A stretch of DNA of 64,000 nt, taken from contig NZ_APNL01000009.1 of NCBI RefSeq assembly GCF_040361435.1, forward strand, positions 1 to 64,000, read 5' to 3'. Within the stretch, counting starts at the first letter, position 1. The number at the start of each line of letters is the position of its first letter. This DNA is from Salinisphaera sp002433465 (GTDB lineage Bacteria > Pseudomonadota > Gammaproteobacteria > Nevskiales > Salinisphaeraceae). The notes under the pieces are model-generated. The model ran no database searches and was not told where the DNA came from. It saw only the letters and a program-made list of their open reading frames with translations. Shown piece by piece: positions 1 to 8,130 of this stretch. The position numbers and the translations under genes are program-made.

Positions 1-65
1 GTAATGTGCGATGAACCTTTTTTTGGGCGCGGGATGCCGAAATCGGCAGACATCCGGGCTTAAAA

Positions 66-83
66 TATGTAACGTTATAGCAT
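66..83. promoter_or_regulatory. putative Zur box upstream of the ABC operon
   Basis: The AT-rich stretch read on the minus strand is ATGCTATAACGTTACATA. It matches the elements at 2974-2986 and 8548-8560 (core ATGTTATAACGT) at 11 of 12 positions. This resembles known proteobacterial Zur operators, which carry a GTTATAAC-type core. It ends 22 bp before the first start codon, where it could block RNA polymerase when zinc is plentiful. The assignment to Zur is inference from motif and gene content; no zur gene lies in the window. Confidence 0.6.
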
Positions 84-105
84 CCCTGGCCTTCTTTATT
101 AATCC

Positions 106-753
106 ATGCTCTGTATTCGCGATCTGGAGCACTGCTATACCGACGTGCCCGTCGTACGCCTACAGCGCCTGGACGTGGCAGCCGGCGAACAACTGGCCAT
201 CCTCGGGCCGTCCGGCAGCGGCAAGTCGACGCTGCTGCATTTGCTGGCCGGCGTGCTCACCCCGACACGCGGCGATATCCGGGTTTGCGATCAATCGCTG
301 GCCGCCATGCGCGAGTCCGCGCGCGATCGCTTTCGCGGCCGCCATATCGGGCTGGTCTACCAGAGCCTGCACCTGATCGCGGCCCTGTCGGTGGCCGACA
401 ATCTGGCCCTGGCGCGCTATCTCGCCGGCCTCGCGCCCGATGCCGCGCGTATCGATGAAACGCTCGATCGTGTCGGCCTGGCCGCGTTCAAGGGCAGCTA
501 TCCGGCACAACTCAGCCAGGGCCAACGACAACGCGTGGCGCTGGCCCGTGCGCTGGTCAACGAGCCGCGGCTGATTCTGGCCGACGAGCCCACCTCCAGC
601 CTGGACGACGCCAACGCCGAGCGTGTGGCCACGCTGTTGATCGAGCGGGCCCGTGCGGCCGGCGCCGCGCTGATGGTGACCACCCATGATCGTCGCCTGG
701 CCGATCGGTTTGAGCGCCGGCTCATGCTCGGCGAAGCCGGAGTGGTCGCATGA
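106..753 (+). CDS. ABC transporter ATP-binding protein (LolD/MacB type)
   Basis: This is a cytoplasmic ATPase subunit of 215 residues, the normal size for a LolD/MacB-like stand-alone ATPase. Walker A GPSGSGKS is at 34-41, the Q-loop glutamine near 86, the signature LSQGQ at 136-140, Walker B LILADE at 156-161 and the H-loop histidine near 194, so it should be active. Its stop overlaps the start of the FtsX-type permease by four bases, which indicates translational coupling. Such pairs usually drive mechanotransmission or lipoprotein/metal-related export rather than ordinary solute uptake. The Zur-like box upstream and the order ATPase-permease-DUF3299 suggest a role in zinc limitation, as I recall for PA4064-PA4066. 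There is no clear Shine-Dalgarno sequence before the start. Confidence 0.85.
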   Translation: MLCIRDLEHCYTDVPVVRLQRLDVAAGEQLAILGPSGSGKSTLLHLLAGVLTPTRGDIRVCDQSLAAMRESARDRFRGRHIGLVYQSLHLIAALSVADNLALARYLAGLAPDAARIDETLDRVGLAAFKGSYPAQLSQGQRQRVALARALVNEPRLILADEPTSSLDDANAERVATLLIERARAAGAALMVTTHDRRLADRFERRLMLGEAGVVA

Positions 754-2081
754 ATCTGTGGCGCCTGAGCCTGGCCTATCTGCGCCACCAGAAACTCACG
801 GCCGCGTTGAACGTGTTTCTGCTGGCGCTGGGTAGTGCCATCATCGTGGTGCTACTGCTGGCATCCACCCAGCTCAAGGACAATCTGGTCCGCGATGCCG
901 GCGGGATCGATCTTGTGGTGGGTGCCAAGGGCTCGCCACTGCAGCTGATTCTGTCGGGCATCTACCATATCGATACGCCCACCGGGAATATCGATCTTGC
1001 CGAGGCACGGCGATGGTCCCGGCATCGGCTGGTCGACCGCGCTATGCCGGTCGCGCTCGGCGACAGCGTGCAGGGCTTTCGTATCGTGGGTACGAGCGAC
1101 GACTTCCCGGCGCTCTACGACGCCGAGATCGCCAACGGCCGCAGCTGGCATGCGCCAATGGAAGCCGTACTGGGCGCCCGGGTCGCGGCCGCGACCGGAC
1201 TGGCGGTGGGCGATACCTTTGCGGGCGTGCATGGTTTTGCCGCCAGCGGACACAACCACGAGCATGCCCGCTACCGCGTGGTCGGCGTACTGGCGCCCAC
1301 GCGCAGCGTGATCGACCGCCTGGCGCTCACCGACGTGCGCAGCGTCTGGGCACTACACGGCGCATCGGGCCACGACGCAGCGCACGAAGCCGGTCATGAC
1401 CATGAGCACGAGCACGAGCACGAGCACGAAGACGATCATGCCGGCGACGGGCATGGCGCCTCCCACCACAACGCGCCCACCGCGGTGGATCACACTCCGT
1501 TGCCGTCGATCCTGGCCCCGGACTTCCCTGCCACGGGCCGCCAGATCACCGCGCTGCTGCTGATCTCGGACTCGCCGCTGGCGGGGCTGACCCTGCCACG
1601 GCTGATCAACCGTGTATCCAGCCTGCAGGCGGCTGCGCCGGTAGCCGAAATCACCCGGCTGCTCGGGTTGATCGGCTTCGGCCTGGACACGCTGGCCGCC
1701 TTCGCCGGGCTGATGATTGCAGCGGCCGCGCTGAGTGTATTCGTGGCCCTGTACAACGCGCTGCGCGCCCGCCGCGTCGACCTGGCCATGATGCGCTCGC
1801 TCGGTGCGTCGCGCGCACAACTTCTGCGCCATATCCTGCTCGAAGGTCAGATGCTGGCGATGGGCGGTGTCACACTGGGCTTGTTGATCGGACATCTGGT
1901 GACCGAAGGATTGGGTTTATGGCTGCAGGACGCACAACTGTTTCATCTGACCGGCTGGGCGTGGCAGCCCGCGGAATGGGGGCTTCTGGCCATGGCCGTG
2001 ATCGTGGGCCTGCTGGCCGCACTGCTGCCGGCGATCCAGGCCTATCGCGTGGATATCGCCCGTACGCTGGCCGGCGAATGA
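750..2081 (+). CDS. FtsX/MacB-type ABC permease with His-rich periplasmic insert
   Basis: This inner-membrane permease of 443 residues partners the preceding ATPase. There is one transmembrane segment near residues 18-40 and three in the C-terminal third (about 315-345, 365-390 and 408-435), which is the FtsX/MacB layout with a large periplasmic domain between TM1 and TM2. The periplasmic domain carries a strongly His/Asp/Glu-rich insert around residues 208-243, encoded partly by four tandem GAGCAC hexamers at 1404-1427. The insert looks like a metal-binding loop, and no separate periplasmic binding protein is encoded next to it. The start and stop both overlap neighbouring genes by ATGA, so the three genes form one operon. 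The substrate is unknown; a zinc link is inferred. Confidence 0.85.
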   Translation: MNLWRLSLAYLRHQKLTAALNVFLLALGSAIIVVLLLASTQLKDNLVRDAGGIDLVVGAKGSPLQLILSGIYHIDTPTGNIDLAEARRWSRHRLVDRAMPVALGDSVQGFRIVGTSDDFPALYDAEIANGRSWHAPMEAVLGARVAAATGLAVGDTFAGVHGFAASGHNHEHARYRVVGVLAPTRSVIDRLALTDVRSVWALHGASGHDAAHEAGHDHEHEHEHEHEDDHAGDGHGASHHNAPTAVDHTPLPSILAPDFPATGRQITALLLISDSPLAGLTLPRLINRVSSLQAAAPVAEITRLLGLIGFGLDTLAAFAGLMIAAAALSVFVALYNALRARRVDLAMMRSLGASRAQLLRHILLEGQMLAMGGVTLGLLIGHLVTEGLGLWLQDAQLFHLTGWAWQPAEWGLLAMAVIVGLLAALLPAIQAYRVDIARTLAGE

Positions 2082-2875
2082 ATCGGCGTGCACACGGATG
2101 CAGCCTGCTGATAGGCCTGGCGATCGCGCTGATCGCCAGCACCGCCTGGGCGAATGAACCGGCGTCCATCGACCTGATCTACGAACAGCTCGCCCCCAGC
2201 GACGGCGCGCCCGTGATTCCGGCCATTCAGAACGATATCGTCTACCTGGCCGCCGAGGTGCGCGACGCCGACGGCGAGCTGCTCGACGATGTACCTATCA
2301 GCTTAAGCTCTACCCGAGATAACGAACTGGTCGGCCCGAAGCCGGTAACGCGTGACGGCGGCTATACCGACCTGGCCCTGGTAGCCCGCTCCCTAGGGCG
2401 CGATACGCTCACGGTGTCGGCCGGGCCGGTGTCCACCCAGATCGGCCTCGACGTGCGTGAACCCGACGCAGTGGATGACTATGCCAGCGCGCTGGAAGGC
2501 ATCGACGACAGCGATAACGTGCTCGGCTGGGCGGCGCTCATGCAGGCCCAGATCGACTACGACGAACAGTTTCGGGTATCCGCCATCTACCCGGCGGCGC
2601 TGAAAGAGCGCTTCGGCCAGACCGTGCGTCTGGTCGGCTACATGCTGCCCATGCAGATGTCCACGACCCAGACTCGCTTCATCCTTTCGGCCAACCCGCC
2701 GGTGTGCTTCTTTCATATGCCGGGCGGCCCGGCCACCGTTGTGGACGTGCACACCCAGCGCGCCATGGACATGACCTGGGAGCCGGTTGTGGTCGAAGGC
2801 ACGCTCCAGGCCGAAACCCAGACCGACGACGGCCTGCTCTACCGGCTGACCGACGCCCGAGTCGTCAACCGCTAG
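2078..2875 (+). CDS. periplasmic DUF3299 protein
   Basis: This exported protein of 265 residues starts at the ATG overlapping the permease stop. A signal peptide occupies about residues 1-25 (MNRRAHG, hydrophobic core, cleavage near AWA). The C-terminal half, about residues 180-262, has the DUF3299 pattern: VRLVGYMLP, then a PPVCFFHMPGG block with a Cys and a His that could bind a metal, then DMTWEPVVVEG. DUF3299 proteins are commonly found with MacB-like ATPase/permease pairs and have no established biochemical role. The middle part looks like a beta-rich, Ig-like region. The family call is fairly secure, the function is not. Confidence 0.75.
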   Translation: MNRRAHGCSLLIGLAIALIASTAWANEPASIDLIYEQLAPSDGAPVIPAIQNDIVYLAAEVRDADGELLDDVPISLSSTRDNELVGPKPVTRDGGYTDLALVARSLGRDTLTVSAGPVSTQIGLDVREPDAVDDYASALEGIDDSDNVLGWAALMQAQIDYDEQFRVSAIYPAALKERFGQTVRLVGYMLPMQMSTTQTRFILSANPPVCFFHMPGGPATVVDVHTQRAMDMTWEPVVVEGTLQAETQTDDGLLYRLTDARVVNR

Positions 2876-2973
2876 CGCGGGTCGGCATTGCCGGGCGTCA
2901 GGCACCGGCCCGGCTGCCGCTGCACGCACCGCCCCCTGTAAGGCCGCATGGTCAGCGTGGTTGACAAGATTGC

Positions 2974-2986
2974 TATGTTATAACGT
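2974..2986. promoter_or_regulatory. putative Zur box upstream of the class III ADH gene
   Basis: The 13-mer TATGTTATAACGT contains a perfect 8-bp palindrome (GTTATAAC). It occurs identically, on the other strand, upstream of dksA2 at 8548-8560. It lies 26 bp before the ADH start codon and just downstream of a TTGACA hexamer (2961-2966), so it is placed to act as an operator. Confidence 0.65.
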
Positions 2987-3012
2987 CCTTAACAGAACCC
3001 AAGGGTTTGCAA

Positions 3013-4194
3013 ATGAAAACGCGTGCTGCCATCGCCTGGGCGCCCAACACCCCGCTCGAGATCGAAGAGGTCGATCTACAAGGCCCCAAGGCGGGGGAAG
3101 TTTTGGTGCGTATCGTCACCACCAGTCTTTGCCATACGGATATGTTCACCCTTTCGGGGCGCGATCCGGAAGGTAATTTTCCCTGCATTCTCGGCCACGA
3201 AGGCTGCGGTATCGTCGAAGATGTCGGCAAGGGCGTCACGTCCGTCAAGGAAGGCGACGTCGTCATTCCGCTCTACCAGCCGGAAGATCCGAACTGCCCT
3301 TACATCAAATCGGGCAAGACCAATCTGTGTCAGACCATCCGCAAGACCCAGGGCCAGGGGCTGATGCCGGACGGCACGAGCCGCTTTTCTTATCGCGGGC
3401 AGATGCTGCACCACTATATGGGCACGTCGACGTTTGCCGAATACACCGTACTGCCCGAGATCGCGGTCGCCAAAATCGACCCGGCCGCACCGCTGTCCAA
3501 GGCCTGCGTAATGGGCTGTGCCGTGCCCACGGGCGTCGGCGCGGTACGCAATACGGCCAAGGTGCAGCCCGGTGATACGGTCGCCGTATTCGGCCTCGGC
3601 GCGGTCGGCATGGCGGTCATCCAGGGCGCGGTACTCCAGGGTGCCGGACGCATCATCGGCATCGACATCAACCCCAACAAGTTCGCCCTGGCCGAATCGC
3701 TCGGTGCGACCGAGTGCATCAACCCGCGCGACTATTCCGAGCCGCTGCACGAAGTCGTCATCGATATGACCAACGGCGGCGTGGACTTCTCCTTCGAGTG
3801 CGTGGGCAGCGTGGAATTGATGCGCGCGGCCCTGGAGTGCTGCCACAAGGGCTGGGGCGAGAGCATCATCATCGGCGTGGCCGGGGCCGGCGAGGAGATC
3901 TCGACCCGCCCGTTCCAGCTGGTGACCGGCCGGGTCTGGCGCGGCTCCGCCTTCGGCGGCGTACTGGGTCGCTCCGAGCTGCCCGGCATGGTCGACGAAT
4001 GGCTTAACGGCACCATCGACGTGGATCCATACATCACCCACAACATGGACCACGAGCAGGTCAACACGGCCTTCGAACTGCTGCGTACCGGCCAGGCCAT
4101 CCGTTCGGTGATTCACTATCGCGACGAAACCCTCACCCCGGATCTGCCGGGCGAACTCGTCACGTCCAGCAACGCGGTGGTCGAACCCGCCTGA
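3013..4194 (+). CDS. class III alcohol dehydrogenase / S-(hydroxymethyl)glutathione dehydrogenase, structural-zinc-deficient form
   Basis: This zinc-dependent medium-chain dehydrogenase of 393 residues is of the family that oxidises S-hydroxymethylglutathione with NAD+. Catalytic zinc ligands are present (Cys40 in SLCHTD, His62/Glu63 in GHEG, Cys169 in VMGCAVPTG), as is the Rossmann motif GLGAVG at 194-199. The structural-zinc lobe is altered: where the family has four cysteines, this protein has Asp92, Cys95, Ile98 and Cys106, so only two remain. ATG at 3013 is preferred over TTG at 3007 because AAGGG lies at 3001-3005. The C-terminus is about 20 residues longer than usual. With the Zur-like box, this suggests a zinc-sparing paralogue; a canonical copy elsewhere in the genome would be expected. 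Confidence 0.85.
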   Translation: MKTRAAIAWAPNTPLEIEEVDLQGPKAGEVLVRIVTTSLCHTDMFTLSGRDPEGNFPCILGHEGCGIVEDVGKGVTSVKEGDVVIPLYQPEDPNCPYIKSGKTNLCQTIRKTQGQGLMPDGTSRFSYRGQMLHHYMGTSTFAEYTVLPEIAVAKIDPAAPLSKACVMGCAVPTGVGAVRNTAKVQPGDTVAVFGLGAVGMAVIQGAVLQGAGRIIGIDINPNKFALAESLGATECINPRDYSEPLHEVVIDMTNGGVDFSFECVGSVELMRAALECCHKGWGESIIIGVAGAGEEISTRPFQLVTGRVWRGSAFGGVLGRSELPGMVDEWLNGTIDVDPYITHNMDHEQVNTAFELLRTGQAIRSVIHYRDETLTPDLPGELVTSSNAVVEPA

Positions 4195-4213
4195 CCTGCC
4201 AGGTCGCGAACCG

Positions 4214-4244
4214 GCCCGTCGCATGCACCATGCGGCGGGCTTTT
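4214..4244 (+). terminator. Rho-independent terminator after the ADH gene
   Basis: An 11-bp stem (GCCCGTCGCAT / ATGCGGCGGGC, one G-T pair) with a 5-nt loop is followed by TTTT. It lies 20 bp after the ADH stop. It should reduce read-through into the next two genes. Confidence 0.7.
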
Positions 4245-4302
4245 GCACCGCGCAGCGCATCGCTGAACTTATCCTATCGACAACCTGCTGCAAGAGGCCG
4301 CC

Positions 4303-4548
4303 ATGGCATCGCATAACGACCTCGTTCCCCGCACCTACGAACAGTGGCGACACTGCATCACGGTCGACTGCGGCATGGCACTCACGCCGGCCTATATAGA
4401 ACAACGGCTGCACGCACTGCGCGATGACAACGATGACGCCACCCGACGGTTCATCGCAGTCTACGGACCGGCACACCATCGTGCGGTCATCGGCTGGTTC
4501 GAACGCGCCGGCGCCGAGCTGAACGCGGCCGACTCGCCGCGTGGATAG
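4303..4548 (+). CDS. small conserved protein of unknown function
   Basis: This is an 81-residue soluble protein with no signal peptide or membrane segment. It has a recognisable central block, EQWRHCITVDCGMALTPAYI, with two cysteines five residues apart, and a His-rich stretch (GPAHHRAVIGWFERAG). I do not recognise a named family. It is followed 36 bp later by a COG0523 GTPase gene and preceded by the ADH gene and its terminator. It probably forms a unit with the GTPase. Codon use looks like its neighbours. Confidence 0.6.
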   Translation: MASHNDLVPRTYEQWRHCITVDCGMALTPAYIEQRLHALRDDNDDATRRFIAVYGPAHHRAVIGWFERAGAELNAADSPRG

Positions 4549-4584
4549 GGCTGGGCGCTGCACTATGCTCAACGATCACCGCTA

Positions 4585-5685
4585 ATGCCCGCATCCACTG
4601 ATACCCCGATCCCTATCACGCTGCTGACCGGTTTTCTGGGCAGCGGCAAGACCACGCTGCTCAATCGGTTGGTACGCCAGCCCGGCATGAACCGGACGCT
4701 CGTCGTGATCAACGAGTTCGGCGAAATAGGCCTGGACCATCAGCTGTTCAGCGCCAGCCGCGAAACCGAGCCTGTCGCGCTTGAGAGTGGCTGCCTGTGC
4801 TGCACGGTGCGCGGCGATCTGGTGCGCACCCTGCGGGATGCCACCTGGCGTTTCGCCCGCGAGGGCGAACGCTTTTTCGATCGATTGGTAATCGAAACCA
4901 CCGGCCTGGCCGACCCGGCGCCCATTCTGCATACCCTGATGACCGACGCCCGTATCGCCCGCGCCTATCGGCTGGACGGCGTGGTGACCTGCGTTGATGC
5001 CGTCCACGGGCAGGCCAGCCTCGATGCGCACGACGAGGCAATGAAGCAGGCCGCCATGGCCGATCTACTGTTAATTACCAAAGCCGATCTCACCGCGGCC
5101 GACACGCTGGCGAATCTGCGCGCACGGCTCGGCGCGCTCAACAGCGGCGCCCGCCAGATGACGGTGACCCACGGCCATGTCGATGCCAGCGAATTGACCG
5201 ACCTGGGTATCGACCCGCAGCGCGCGCACGGTGCAGATATCGAACGCTGGCTGGGCACCGCACCCGCCAAGAATACGCCGCAGCCCGGCGCCGCGACCGG
5301 ACTGCGTCTGGGCGCAGCCGTGGCATCGCCGACATCGACGCTCATGCCGACACCGGTGGCCAACGATCCGAATCGCCACGATGATCGGGTTCGGGCGCAC
5401 TGCTTTACCTTCGATACGCCCATCGACGCCGATCGCCTCGAGGTCTGGCTGCAGCTGATGGTGTCGCTCATGGGCGAGCGCATGCTGCGTATCAAGGGCT
5501 TGATCCATATCGCCGGCGAAGCCCGACCCGCCGTCATCCACGGGGTACAGCATATTTTCCACCCCATGACCTGGCTGGACGCCTGGCCCGACGACGACCG
5601 GCGCTCGCGGCTGGTATTCATCACCCGCGATATTCCGCGCGACTCGCTGGCGGGCATTCTGGCCGCGCTGGAGGCCTCGGCATAG
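4585..5685 (+). CDS. COG0523 (CobW/YjiA-type) GTPase metallochaperone
   Basis: This G3E-family P-loop GTPase of 366 residues belongs to the group that delivers zinc or other metals to client proteins. Walker A GFLGSGKT is at 16-23, the conserved metal-binding CxCC motif (CLCC) at 70-73, and a GTP-specificity motif LLITKADL lies in the middle. A C-terminal CobW_C-type domain starts near residue 265. A Pro/Ala-rich linker separates the two halves. It is one of two COG0523 proteins in the first 8 kb, the other being ZigA-like. Zinc-starvation-induced COG0523 proteins are a known group; the client here could be the adjacent ADH or the 81-residue protein, by inference from context only. Confidence 0.85.
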   Translation: MPASTDTPIPITLLTGFLGSGKTTLLNRLVRQPGMNRTLVVINEFGEIGLDHQLFSASRETEPVALESGCLCCTVRGDLVRTLRDATWRFAREGERFFDRLVIETTGLADPAPILHTLMTDARIARAYRLDGVVTCVDAVHGQASLDAHDEAMKQAAMADLLLITKADLTAADTLANLRARLGALNSGARQMTVTHGHVDASELTDLGIDPQRAHGADIERWLGTAPAKNTPQPGAATGLRLGAAVASPTSTLMPTPVANDPNRHDDRVRAHCFTFDTPIDADRLEVWLQLMVSLMGERMLRIKGLIHIAGEARPAVIHGVQHIFHPMTWLDAWPDDDRRSRLVFITRDIPRDSLAGILAALEASA

Positions 5686-5870
5686 CGACGCACTTCGCGT
5701 GTGCGCCGTTCTGGAACGATGGCTGCGCGGCGAGGCCGCCTGTCCAGCGCGCTCGAACACGGTATCCCCGATATCCCTCGCGCCTGCTGTATAAAGCCCG
5801 TTTATCAATGAGTTTCGGTCGCCGCGTGCCGACGGTGGCCGGAACAAGGCATACAACCCGGGCCCGTCCA

Positions 5871-6755
5871 ATGACGCTTCGACTCGTGATCCCGTTCGCG
5901 CTGTTTTTCCTTGCCACCAGCGCCGTCGCCCAACCGGACGTGAATGCGTTGATCGAAGAAATGGTCAGCAATGGGTATCCGCCCGAACAGGAAAAACTGG
6001 CGGCCCGTATCACCGACGCGCTGATCGAGCGCGCGCACGAGGTGGCGCTACCGGCATTGATCGAGGACTTGCAGCCCGACAACCAACAACATCTGCGCCA
6101 GGTGTCATGGCAGCAGTCGGATCGCGCGATCCATGTGGCGACGCTCTGGCACCAGAACAGCTTCCAGCACGTCCGATACGAGCAACAGGAATGCTCCGGG
6201 CAGAACTGTTACGCGATCAATGTCTATCCGATCATTCAGTGGCGCAAGGCCAACGGTTCCTGGGGCGCACGCAGCCTCTACAAAATGGACGGCGAGTGGC
6301 CACAGGTACGCCAGGAGGGTGCACAGGCCGAGGTCAGGGCAATCCATAAGCTGCAGCCGGCCGACGAAGAGCTGTATCTGCTACTCGGCGACCAGGCGGG
6401 CAACCGTGAGCCAGCGTATATCACGGCGCTGGTCATTGCTTTCGAGGGCGATGAGCTGAAGCTCGACTATCCGGCCTTCAAAGAACGCTATCCGTTACTC
6501 GAGGCGTCGATTTACGATGCACGCAGGCCGAATTCGTATCGGCAACACATGTCGTTCGATGCGGATACGCAGGTCCTTTCCTTTGTCGATCTGGACAGTC
6601 AATTCATTCCCGGACTGAGTCGTAAAAAACCCGGTCGCGATAAAGTCTTGGTGGCCCAGGATTCGAGCCGGCTCCAGCATTCCATACTGAACAAGAATGC
6701 AGAGCGCTCATTGGCACTCAAGTTTGTGGATGGGCATTTCGTACGCGTCGAATGA
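5871..6755 (+). CDS. secreted hypothetical protein
   Basis: This is an exported protein of 294 residues. ATG 5871 is chosen over the upstream ATG at 5808 because it opens directly on a signal peptide (MTLRLVIPFALFFLATSAVA, cleavage near AQP). After it comes a helical segment (residues 20-65), then a mostly beta-like region rich in aromatic residues, with a Cys pair in ECSGQNC. I do not recognise a family. It sits between zinc-related units but has no Zur-like box, and it may be independent of them. Confidence 0.6.
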   Translation: MTLRLVIPFALFFLATSAVAQPDVNALIEEMVSNGYPPEQEKLAARITDALIERAHEVALPALIEDLQPDNQQHLRQVSWQQSDRAIHVATLWHQNSFQHVRYEQQECSGQNCYAINVYPIIQWRKANGSWGARSLYKMDGEWPQVRQEGAQAEVRAIHKLQPADEELYLLLGDQAGNREPAYITALVIAFEGDELKLDYPAFKERYPLLEASIYDARRPNSYRQHMSFDADTQVLSFVDLDSQFIPGLSRKKPGRDKVLVAQDSSRLQHSILNKNAERSLALKFVDGHFVRVE

Positions 6756-6844
6756 TTCACCCCGCCCGGCGTTTCGCCCGCAGTCATAGCAGCTGACTGT
6801 TCCGAGCCCGCAGGCAGGTGGCCATTATCTCGTTCATATAAAAA

Positions 6845-6878
6845 GGCCCCGGCGCCGCGAGGAAACGAACGCCGGGAC
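6845..6878 (-). terminator. terminator after the zigA-like gene
   Basis: On the minus strand, a GC-rich stem (CCGGCG against CGCCGG) with a loop of about 15 nt is followed by CCTTTTT running to 6840. It lies 18 bp beyond the stop of the ZigA-like gene and would end the dksA2-zigA transcript. Confidence 0.6.
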
Positions 6879-6895
6879 AGACGGACGACCGTTGA

Positions 6896-8098
6896 TCAAT
6901 GGGCAGCAAGCTGCCAACGGGGGAACGGGTCGTCGAATTCGCGCCACATCTCGGGCCCGCCCATGCATTCGGCCTCGGTCAGCAGACAGGCATCCAGACG
7001 CTCGATCAGCGCCGCTTCGTCCATGCCCATGCCGATGATCACGATTTCCTGGCGCCGGTCGCCGTAGAGCGGATCCCACAGGGCATCGACGGTGGCCCGT
7101 GCTTCGGCGTCTTCCGGCGCCTGCCCGGCCCGGTCGCTGGCCCACCACAGGCCAATCGCCTGATGCGTGAGCGCGCCACCGGCCTGGGCCATTTCGCCAA
7201 CAAAGTCGGGCCGCGTGGCCAGCCAGAACCAGCCCTTGCTGCGCAGCACGCCGGGCCAGTCCGAATGGAACAGATCGAGCAGACGCTGGGGGTGAAAAGG
7301 CTGGCGACGCCGATAGACGAAGCTGCTGATGCCGTATTCTTCGGTCTCCGGCGTATGTACGCCCTGCAGTTCGCGTACCCAGCCGGCCGACATCGCCGCG
7401 CGATCGAAATCGAAGCGCCCGGTGCCGACGATATCGCCCGTGGCGATGCGGCCGTGTTCGGCCTCGACCACCTGCGCGGCCGGGTTGAGCGCAGCAATCA
7501 CACCGCGCGCCGCACGGCGTTGTTCCGGCGTGGCCAGGTCGATCTTGTTGAGCACGATGACGTCGGCAAACTCGATCTGGTCGACGAGTAGATCCACCAC
7601 GCTGCGCTCGTCTTCTTCGCCCAGCGACTCGCCGCGATCGGCGATGAAGTCCGCGCTTTCGTAGTCGGCCAGCAGCGCAGCGGCATCGACTACGGTCGCC
7701 ATGGTGTCCAGACGTGCCACGTCGGCCAGCGAGAAGCCTTCTTCGTCGCGCACCGCGAATGTGGCCGCGACCGGCATGGGCTCGGAGATACCGGTGGATT
7801 CGATCAGCAGATAGTCGAAGCGCTCTTCGCGTGCCAGCCGCGTGACCTCGGCCAGCAGATCGTCGCGCAGCGTGCAGCAGATGCAGCCGTTGGAAAATTC
7901 GACCAGCTTCTCGTCGACGCGCGACAACGCGCCGCTATCGCGAATACGGGCGGCATCGATATTGATCTCGCTCATATCGTTGACGATGACCGCCACGCGC
8001 AGGCCGTCGCGGTTGGCGAGCACGTGGTTGAGTACGGTGGTCTTGCCCGCGCCGAGAAAGCCCGAAAGCACGGTGACCGGCAGGCGTGTATCGCGCAT
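6896..8098 (-). CDS. zigA: ZigA-like zinc metallochaperone GTPase (COG0523)
   Basis: This G3E GTPase of 400 residues has Walker A GFLGAGKT at 13-20, the characteristic NDMSEINIDA block (40-49), the CICC metal motif at 72-75, NKIDLA for guanine recognition, and a long CobW_C domain. NDMSE together with CICC is typical of the Zur-regulated ZigA/YciC-type subgroup. ATG 8098 is preferred over TTG 8104 because AAGGA sits about seven bases upstream of it. It follows the dksA2 gene by 32 bp in the same operon, behind a Zur-like box. Its likely job is to load scarce zinc into essential enzymes during starvation. Confidence 0.88.
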   Translation of the reverse strand: MRDTRLPVTVLSGFLGAGKTTVLNHVLANRDGLRVAVIVNDMSEINIDAARIRDSGALSRVDEKLVEFSNGCICCTLRDDLLAEVTRLAREERFDYLLIESTGISEPMPVAATFAVRDEEGFSLADVARLDTMATVVDAAALLADYESADFIADRGESLGEEDERSVVDLLVDQIEFADVIVLNKIDLATPEQRRAARGVIAALNPAAQVVEAEHGRIATGDIVGTGRFDFDRAAMSAGWVRELQGVHTPETEEYGISSFVYRRRQPFHPQRLLDLFHSDWPGVLRSKGWFWLATRPDFVGEMAQAGGALTHQAIGLWWASDRAGQAPEDAEARATVDALWDPLYGDRRQEIVIIGMGMDEAALIERLDACLLTEAECMGGPEMWREFDDPFPRWQLAAH

Positions 8099-8130
8099 AT
8101 CCAATCCTTTTTGAAAGCGTGTGGGGGTAT

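Noticed and set aside
11..376. 121-codon plus-strand frame at the window start
   Set aside because: It overlaps the ABC ATPase in another frame and runs through the Zur-like box; there is no domain.
1401..1430. Tandem GAGCAC units resembling a CRISPR-like or VNTR array
   Set aside because: They are four 6-bp units inside the coding sequence of the permease with no spacers. They encode His-Glu repeats.
3076..4572. 498-codon minus-strand frame opposite the ADH gene
   Set aside because: It is fully antisense to a well-identified gene, is low-complexity in composition and reflects the high GC content.
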